Positions 57,121 to 64,000 of a stretch of DNA of 64,000 bases are shown here, piece after piece (within the stretch, counting starts at the first letter, position 1; the number at the start of each line of letters is the position of its first letter). This stretch comes from Lojkania enalia (Eukaryota; Ascomycota; Dothideomycetes; Pleosporales): positions 441,974 through 505,973 of the forward strand of contig ML986589.1 of the NCBI GenBank assembly GCA_010094045.1, read 5' to 3'. The notes under the pieces are model-generated. The model was not told the origin of the DNA. It saw only the letters and a list, made by a program, of their open reading frames with translations, and made no database searches. The translations under genes were made by a program, and so were the position numbers.

Positions 57121-59017
57121 GCTCATACTCGACTGCCTTTACCGATATGTGCCGTCAAGTACGGCTAACATCTCTCATGGAAGAGCTACAAGGCCGTAAA
57201 CTCACCGATCGACTACCTTGCGACACCATCACTGGGCACATTTCATAAACCCTGGAAAACATGGCCATGTTACTTGCAACTATGACCTACGACCCATTAC
57301 TCCGACAAGCACTCAAAACATGAGGCAGGAAATGAAACGAATTAGGATAAGAAAATATTTGTTTAAACCATATGCTGGGTTTCGTACTATGTGTGGAAGC
57401 GAAGGAAGACTTCAAGAAGCGACACGGTACAGATAGGACTATACTTTGTCCTTTGATGTGATGACAGAAGCAAATGATTTTGGATTAATTCTGGGCAACA
57501 AAAGACGCAGAAGTGAGCAAGATTTGCGACGTTCAACAAGAAAGTGGGGTTCTTCGGTCATGTACCTACACATATGTACGTTAGTTTCTCAAGAAAATTT
57601 AACATGACTAAATCTACCACCACCTCATGATCAACCCCTCCCATAGATAGCCTACATATTGCATTCAAAACCATATACCCTTCACCTGCTTCTGACCCTA
57701 CGCGCCGTCACGATGCACACAGCACTCATCCCACCTGCCCTCTCCGACCGCAACCCCCGCGCGACGATCTCTTTCGTCACACCAATCACCAACGACGATC
57801 CTCATTAACTGTGAAACACGCACATCCTACAATGACGTACCATTGTCAGGAACACATGCCTATAAGAGTTCCTAAGTCCCCACCCCGCTAGTACCTGGTA
57901 CCTGGATTGAGGGGTGTTGATATTTGCGTTTTGTTGTACTAGTGGGGCTTGGCATGATAAGGTAGGCGCGGTAGGGGATTGGGACATTCTGGGGGTGGAA
58001 GATGGAAGATGACGGGGGTTTATTGTTGGGCTTGGTCGGTGATGGTATGGGAAGCGTGGTCGCTGACATGGGGTCCCATCTGCGGAAAGGTAGGCAGGGA
58101 AGGGGTCGTGGGCTAGGGACGACAAACGACGATGTCTTTTTAGCCGCTTCGGTCATTCCAGTTCGTTCCCTCGTCCCTCACTGTTGTATCGTTCTTCTTT
58201 CCTCTCACTCTTAATTTTCTTTCAATTTCCCTAAAAATCTCGACATCTCAGTGGTCCGCGATTCTATATTGTCATTAGCTCCGCATCTCGTATCGCTCGC
58301 TCGTCCTGTTTTTCATATCAACATCACCTCCCTTCCATACATTTTTCAAAAACTTTACTTCATGAACAAAACAACATTTCAATCCTACGTCCTACATTCA
58401 TCTAGCCGGGATATACACAAGTGGCCAGACACAGAACCTATCTCACCCACTCATCCATTCAACCCTCCCAATTTCCAAACATCTTACGCTCCGTATCTTC
58501 TTCTCTCAGTCAAAGAGTAAATGAATAAAATATGTAGGGCTTATATCATTGTTCAAAAAATAGGAGGTGGATGATGTGCGAAGTTTAAAAAAAGGAGAAT
58601 GATAAACTCCGGTTTCGATGGTTAGTCCAATGTAAAAATTTCTCAAAGAGGCTCTCGACGCAAGACATTGATAATTTACCCGGGCTTAGATCCGAAGCTT
58701 TAACCTCAAGAGCGCATTTTCCCTTGCTCCCTAGCATTCATTCTCGCTGGGGAGCAAACCAAAAAGAAAAAAAAAAAAAAAATTCACTAGTGGCAGGGGT
58801 GATAAAAAGGCCCTCTCATCGGTGCTGCGGAAACAAGCGGGTACTAGTCTGCGGAGATAGATCGCTGCATTGCTAATTCGTTGTGTTACAGTCCGGAAAA
58901 AAAAAAAAAAAAAAAAAAAAACCTCGAGAAGGAGACAAAGGGTGACAAAGAAGAGGTGCGCGAAATCGACGACGAACATGGCGGGCGTTATGCGTGACGG
59001 ACGTGAGGCTAGGAGGA
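57121..59017. other. 1.9-kb intergenic region
   Basis: No supportable gene. A Pro/Ser/Thr-rich frame at 57872-58156 (minus) is noted but unsupported. The C/T-rich plus strand at 58270-58510 resembles a fungal leader. Homopolymer A runs occur near 58768-58783 and at 58898-58921. Confidence 0.4.
58898..58921. repeat. Poly-A run (about 24 A)
   Basis: Homopolymer just beyond the 3' end of the C2H2 gene; on that gene's strand it is a T run. Simple repeat only. Confidence 0.8.
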
Positions 59018-59838
59018 TCATTCCTCCATCCTTCCGAAAATGCCGTCGTCATCTTCGTCGGCACGGCCCCGCGAGCGCGAATTCGAATGGCGGAAATCGT
59101 CGTCCATGGCAAAGGTCTCGTCGTCCATGTCCACGTCCTTCGATTCTTGGCGGTGGAAGCCGTAGCTGCTTCCACGTAGGCTAGATTGCTGTGCAGTTAC
59201 GGTTGTCCTTCCGGACAGCGAATCGGGATTGTTGAAGCCCAAAAATTTTGCAGGTAGCGGGGGCACAGGGGGAACATCAGGAGGGAGACTCGTAGGACCC
59301 GTCTTGGGCGTCCCGTAGGAGCAGCTCAACAAACCCACGGCAGCAGCGAGGTCAGCCTGGTCGTTCTCCTCGTCATGATAGGAGCCTGCAACCGAGGTGC
59401 CCGATGTGGTGGGCCGGTCGGACACGTTGCTCCACTGGCGAAAGTGGCCGCCGTGACCACTATCGGAGAAGACAGCAGACTGGTAGGACTGGCTGTACGC
59501 AGAACTGCTGTTGGTAGAGTAGCGCTTTGAGGAGCGGTGCACGTAGTGAGAGCGAGGGTAAGAACCCACGGCGTGGTCTTCGCCCTGAGGGGGCGGGGTA
59601 GTGTCAGTGGAGCTCAACTCGTCGCGGAGGTCCGAGGAGCCCGATGCGGGTGGCGAAACAGAAGAATGGTCGCTGTCTCGCGAAGATTCGCCATCCTGGT
59701 TCATGGCGACGAGTACAGAGGCGGCTTCCAGAAGCTGCACCTGCTGGTGCTTGGAGATGAGCAGCTTGGACGTGTACTGCCATTCCGGCGTATGCTCCCA
59801 ACTAAACAGAAAAGTCAACGAGATTCATAAAAAAAATA

Positions 59839-59871
<33 letters not shown>

Positions 59872-60611
59872 CAACAACAGCCCCGCGCGCGCCACGTGAG
59901 GGAAGGGCATTCGTCTCGAGGCATGAAAGTATGTGGGAGCACGGAGGACTCGGGGCGACTGACAGATGTTTGGTCAGACAGCTGCTATGCTTATAGCCTT
60001 TCCCACAGGTTTCACATCTCAATTCGCTACCACTTGTCCGCTTGCCTTCGCCTTTGGTCAGGCGCGAACCTTCGCTGGCGCGCCGTATTCTAGATTTCGC
60101 ATTTCCTTTTTCGCTCTCTACCATGGCGGCCAGCGGTGGGCCGTCGGTGACAGCCGCTTCAGTCTTGGCGGCGGCCCCATAGCTCCCTGGAGGGAACACC
60201 GGCCCATTCGTGGGGACGCTGCTCGCCATTGCGGGATTCTGGCTCAGGCTGGGGCCTCGGAATGCCGACGCAGGCTTCGACGAGCGCCGGGCGGATGCGG
60301 TGCTGTCCAGGGGCGCGCCTGTTATGCCCTTCGCAGCAGCGGCTATGGCCGCGACGTTGCCCACGGCCGTCGACGACATGCTCTTCCGGCGCGTCACACG
60401 GTGTGCCTGGTGTATCGACCCTGCCGACAGCGACTGCGAGTGCGGGCGAGACTTGGGAAGCGAGCCAGCCATGCTCGTCGAGTGCCGGTGCTGGCTTGTC
60501 GGGCGAGCTGTGGAGGGTTCCTGCAGCGGAAGAGCAAGTGTCAGCGTGCGAGCAATTGGATAGGGTAGGGCGCAATTGTGCGGGGGAGAAGCATGCCTTG
60601 AGGACAGTCAT
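59018..60611 (-). CDS. C2H2 zinc-finger protein with a single finger
   Basis: Likely nuclear regulator. Three exons, 60611-60597, 60520-59964 and 59801-59018, give 451 residues. Exon 1 has five codons (MTVLK); intron 1 (76 bp) starts GC rather than GT and ends CTGCAG. Exon 2 encodes a Ser/Ala-rich basic region (SLPKSRPHSQSLSAGS; RVTRRKSM) and the first half of a C2H2 finger, CETCGKGYKHSSCLTKH. Intron 2 (162 bp, GTCAGT...GTTTAG) splits the finger; exon 3 completes it with LWEH (Cys 174, 177, His 190, 194). After WQYTSKLLISKHQQVQLLEA, a region rich in Ser, Asp and Pro (PPDVPPVPPLPAKFLG) is followed by an acidic tail DVDMDDETFAMDDD and DEDDDGIFGRMEE. Neither ORF alone contains a complete finger. 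Start in the GC-donor model is less certain than the rest. Confidence 0.85.
59802..59963 (-). other. Intron 2 of the C2H2 gene with long T/A homopolymers
   Basis: On the gene's strand the intron holds a T run of about 18 followed by about 10 A and then T again, unusual among the otherwise short plain introns here. It lies exactly between the Cys pair and the second His of the zinc finger. Confidence 0.75.
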
Positions 60612-63600
60612 GTTCTGAGCGATGATTGTGGCCTCCGGTTCTTGCAGTCTTCTTTGTTCGACACTGCGAGAGAGAGCCAAAAAGTTGCGTTGCCCGTCAG
60701 ACCAAAAAGTTGCACAGCCCCGGCAGCTCGGACACAGCGGTGGTGGTTGACAGCGGAGGAGAAGCAGAAGCGAGATTGGGGCGATCGGGCTCCGAGCAGC
60801 AATGCAGGTGGCAGCGGGAATGGTCGTAGTGCGCAACAGCAGCGGTAGCAGTGAGGGCGAGGGCGAGGGCGAGAGTTGGAGCGGCTGGAGCTGTTCAGGA
60901 ATCCGGAAGCAGGCAATGGGAAGAGTGCGGGCGGCGTTGTCTTTCAAAAATAATAATGGCCAGATGGTGGAATGCTGTGCAGTGGACCTGGACCCCACCG
61001 CGCGCGCAACCGTGCCTCCCGATATTGCGTTACTGGGGGCGTTTCAAAGCAGGCGCCTGCGCGGGAGCCAACCCAACAGCAATGCGCGGGTTTCAGCGGA
61101 GATGAAGAGACAAAGACGTTCAGCGAACGGCGTCGACGTAGCTGGAACGGCGGAAATATTTATTGCTGCGGACTGGCACGCGGCAGGCTTTGGTGAGCAC
61201 CAGGTGAGCCCTCTGGTCATTCGGGCGCCTTTGTCGCGCAACAGCGGCTAGCGCAGCGTGACCACTGATAGGGCCGGCCGTGAACACCTTAGTAGACGAG
61301 AGGTACATGCATCCATACCGGCCCTGGAGTGGCTGATGGCTGATGGCCGATGGCCGATGGCAACATGGCAGATGGCGAGCAGTTGGTCCTGTTGTTTCTA
61401 TTCATGGCCTCACTGGCTGCGGCGCAAATTGGGCCCGACAAGCTCAAGCTCGCGCTCACGCAGGAACGCGATGAAACAGGCGATGATTGCGACGACGTCC
61501 GTTACCGCACTGTGTGCTGCGAACGCTGCGTGGCCTCTTCGACTTGCTCTGAACTTTTTTTTTTTTCCTTTCTCGCGTCCTCCCTCCAGGGGCGCCGTCC
61601 TTTGTGCGCAGGTTCCTGCCTCCCGACGCTAGAGGACGGCCTCGACGCCCCAGTAATCCGTTCGCAACGCCTGATTCGAAGCGCCGCGATACGAGCGCAA
61701 TCGCAATACCAAAGCGGCAAACACAATCGAGGATCGGCCATGTCAACCCCCAAGATGGGGTTGGTCCGTGCCCCTCCGGATCACCATAGCCTGGGAGCGT
61801 CTGGAGAATTATGACTAACCTCAGCGATCCCTTCTCTTCGCCGGCAGGACTAACAGAGATCTCCAGTCCAAACGCCTGCTCTGTGCTTGCGCGCGCGGCC
61901 CACGACCGACACCTCCAGAAGCCCCGACGAGGAGCAATCACGACGAGAGTAGGCAGATATCGTCCAGCTGTCCGTTTCGAACGCTTCCTCTTCAGCGTGC
62001 GGGCAACAGCTTGGCATCATCGACCGTCCATCGGACCCATGCTTGCGAGTGCAGATTAATCAGGCAGGCCACGGCTCCCAATACGCTATCATCAAGCCAC
62101 CTCCTCACCTTCTGCCGTGGGGTTGCTGCAAGACGTTGGCCTGGCATACCGCACCTCGCAATCCGACCTCGACCTAACAAATGCCGCTCGACGTCTCCCG
62201 TATTTCATCATGCAAGTCATCGACACTCGCTCGCGTTCGAGGCTGGGAGACGGGAAATCCCCAGGAACACTGCGCGCCACTCGCCATCGCAGTCGTAAAA
62301 AAGAGTTTCATCTCGTTACGGCCCGCTCGGAGGGCTGAAGAGCCCACAGCAATTGGAGCGTCGACGGACGAATCAGTTCTGCCTTGCAGCTTCCGGCATT
62401 AGCTCCAGCGTGGCCTCGTTGTGGGGAAGGATGGACTAAAACTCGCTGGTCTAGAAGTCGTGTACTCCATCTATGCAGGTGCTGAGGGGTCCAATTTAAT
62501 TCCCAGTACTATTGGTCTCCCGCAACCCAATATTCTGGATCGGGTTGACGGCGAAGCTTCACATTACCCACGGTTGGGGCGCTCGGGGCTAATTGTCGTC
62601 CTTGTCATGCTTGTCAGAGCTTTCTGCCTGGACAAAGCGAGGTACGCTAACTCACGCTTTATGCCAGCTGTCTGGGCGAATAAGGCAATATCCATGGTGC
62701 CAGCTACACCTACTTTACAAGCAGAAAGCATGAAATGTCCCCGAATCGATCTGTGGCCGCCATTCTATTAGGTACACTTGTCCAGTTGGCAGGTACCAAT
62801 TTCCGGGCGTCCCAAGAAGTTGTTGCGCAACAAGTTTCACAGCCGCTCATGACATCATGGCCCACTCGGTCCTGGCAACTGGAATTCCATATTTTTGCCG
62901 CATCGTCCACCAGCTCGCCCTGCGCAGTCCCTTGCACTTCTCGAGCTATTATGCCTCGAGTAGCCAACCAAAGTTTTGCTATCTGACTGCCCCTTGATGC
63001 CACTGATTGGTTTGGTGCACAGGGAGAGTAGCGTCGGCGACATTCTTCCAGCGGAAATCCATCAGCCGAAGACAATCCCATTTGGATTCGCATTTTGCAC
63101 GTGATTTACATGCGGCGTCTATAAGACTAGATAGAGTTGTTCTCAGTTTTCCTTGATGGCGGTGGAAGAGCCTGCTAAGATAACGGCCATGGGTCACACT
63201 GCGCAATCTAGCAACGTGGCCATGCTGACCGACGTTCAGCGTGATGTAAGAACCGAGCGAACCCCATAATCGAAGTAAGCAGAGAGCAGTAAATGTTTTT
63301 AATCTTTATGGTATTGCATCCAATCTCTGGTTGTGTTGGTGTATCAATTCCCATAATTTCGTCCAAACACTTCAAAATCTCCATAGCATCCTCATCCTAG
63401 CATGCTTTGCCGTTATTTCTTTCCATAGTAGTCTTTTAATCCTAGAATATAATATGTCTGCTGCAGTGAGGCTAGTGCTTTACAAATATGCGGAGCTTAC
63501 GCCTGCAGGCAACAATTGCGCAGCTCACCAAGCTATATTTGGCAATCGTCAAGCTGAAACTATCCTCCCCATACATCCCTCTTACCGGAAATTTTAGGCT

Positions 63601-64000
63601 TTCCGCGACCCTGTCGCTGATAGGACAATGAGGAAGGGTTGGTGAGCCTGTGTTCTGGCCTCAGACAGGTCTAGCCCTGCGACGCCAAGACGGCATTCCC
63701 TACTGTGGCTTTCCAACATTGCTGGCGATGTGAACCAAGGATAGGATGTGGTTTCGCGCATTTGCATGTCTGCCTTCAGCTTCTAGCCGCAATGAGACTA
63801 GGCATATTTCTTTTTCCAAGTCCACGGTACTTTAATTCTCTCGAAGAGTGCTTGGCATGCTTGTGTGAACGAACACTGCGAACCACATGAAGGACGAAGC
63901 GAGAGAGTGCATGTGGTTATACTGTGTTGCATCTAAGTTGATGGGAGGGAGGTAGGTAGATGGATAAGAGTAGACCATCTGTGTGAACGAACCACTAACG
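60612..64000. other. 3.4-kb region upstream of the C2H2 gene, no convincing gene
   Basis: The GC-rich sequence has many overlapping short frames and no recognisable domain. It includes GAGGGCGAGGGCGAGGGCGA (about 60855-60874), a TGATGGC-type hexamer array (61330-61375) and a T run at 61555-61566. It probably contains the C2H2 promoter and a long leader; nothing else can be supported. Confidence 0.4.
61330..61375. repeat. GATGGC-type short tandem repeat
   Basis: Six or seven imperfect copies of a 6-7-bp unit (TGATGGC / CGATGGC). Simple repeat; no function inferred. Confidence 0.75.

Noticed and set aside
57872..58156. 94-codon Pro/Ser/Thr-rich ORF
   Set aside because: Could be a leader or small protein, but no domain, no clear splice partner and a competing frame of similar length make it unsupported.
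58870..59184. Lys-rich plus-strand ORF
   Set aside because: The Lys run is a poly-A tract and most of the rest is antisense to the C2H2 gene's last exon.
1..64000. CRISPR array, rRNA genes, prokaryotic-style operon or viral segment
   Set aside because: No direct-repeat/spacer pattern, rRNA or viral-type frame was seen; the intron structure and gene content are fungal nuclear.
1..64000. Secondary-metabolite gene cluster
   Set aside because: The SDR, Zn2Cys6 regulator, SnoaL-like protein and MFS permeases could suggest one, but no polyketide synthase, NRPS, terpene cyclase or P450 is present and the genes are interleaved with housekeeping loci.

Overview
This window is nuclear DNA of a filamentous ascomycete (Pezizomycotina). 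The evidence is short GT-AG introns of about 50 to 180 bp, a Zn2Cys6 regulator, fungal versions of housekeeping genes (Clu1/Tif31, ARPC5, FIT/Scs3, Rab5), a tRNA-Lys(CTT) with an intron, and decayed genes whose nonsense codons are mostly TAG or TAA in contexts explained by CpA to TpA change, the signature of repeat-induced point mutation (RIP). I could not fix the class or genus. Exon borders were placed by hand from frame, splice sites and family resemblance.

Region 1 (1-14 kb) is accessory and partly decayed. It holds the 5' part of an MFS sugar permease, a RIP-like dead Dal5-type permease, a truncated class II aldolase pseudogene running into an AT-rich transposon-like remnant, an APH-family kinase gene with a single-base frameshift, a 73-bp tandem repeat, an intact Dal5-type permease, and a long wreck of a fungal NLR/ankyrin-type gene. 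Two permease types, an aldolase and a kinase-like gene suggest a lost small-molecule utilisation locus.

Region 2 (14.7-27 kb) is conserved housekeeping sequence: a mitochondrial inner-membrane P-loop ATPase divergent from CLU1/TIF31, then a FIT/Scs3 lipid-metabolism gene and ARPC5 of the Arp2/3 complex.

Region 3 (27-35.8 kb) is almost gene-free, GC-balanced DNA rich in simple repeats. The only coding hint is a short proline-rich C-terminal exon near 28.3 kb.

Region 4 (35.8-54.5 kb) is gene-dense: a GNAT acetyltransferase, a DD-type Na+(K+)/H+ antiporter, two uncharacterised multi-pass membrane proteins, an SDR divergent from a Zn2Cys6 regulator, a single-pass cell-surface protein with PPxY motifs, a Rab5-like GTPase, an F-box protein, tRNA-Lys and a SnoaL-like protein.

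Region 5 (54.5-64 kb) holds an F-box-like pseudogene, intergenic DNA, and a single-finger C2H2 protein whose first intron appears to use a GC donor. The last 3.4 kb have no convincing gene.
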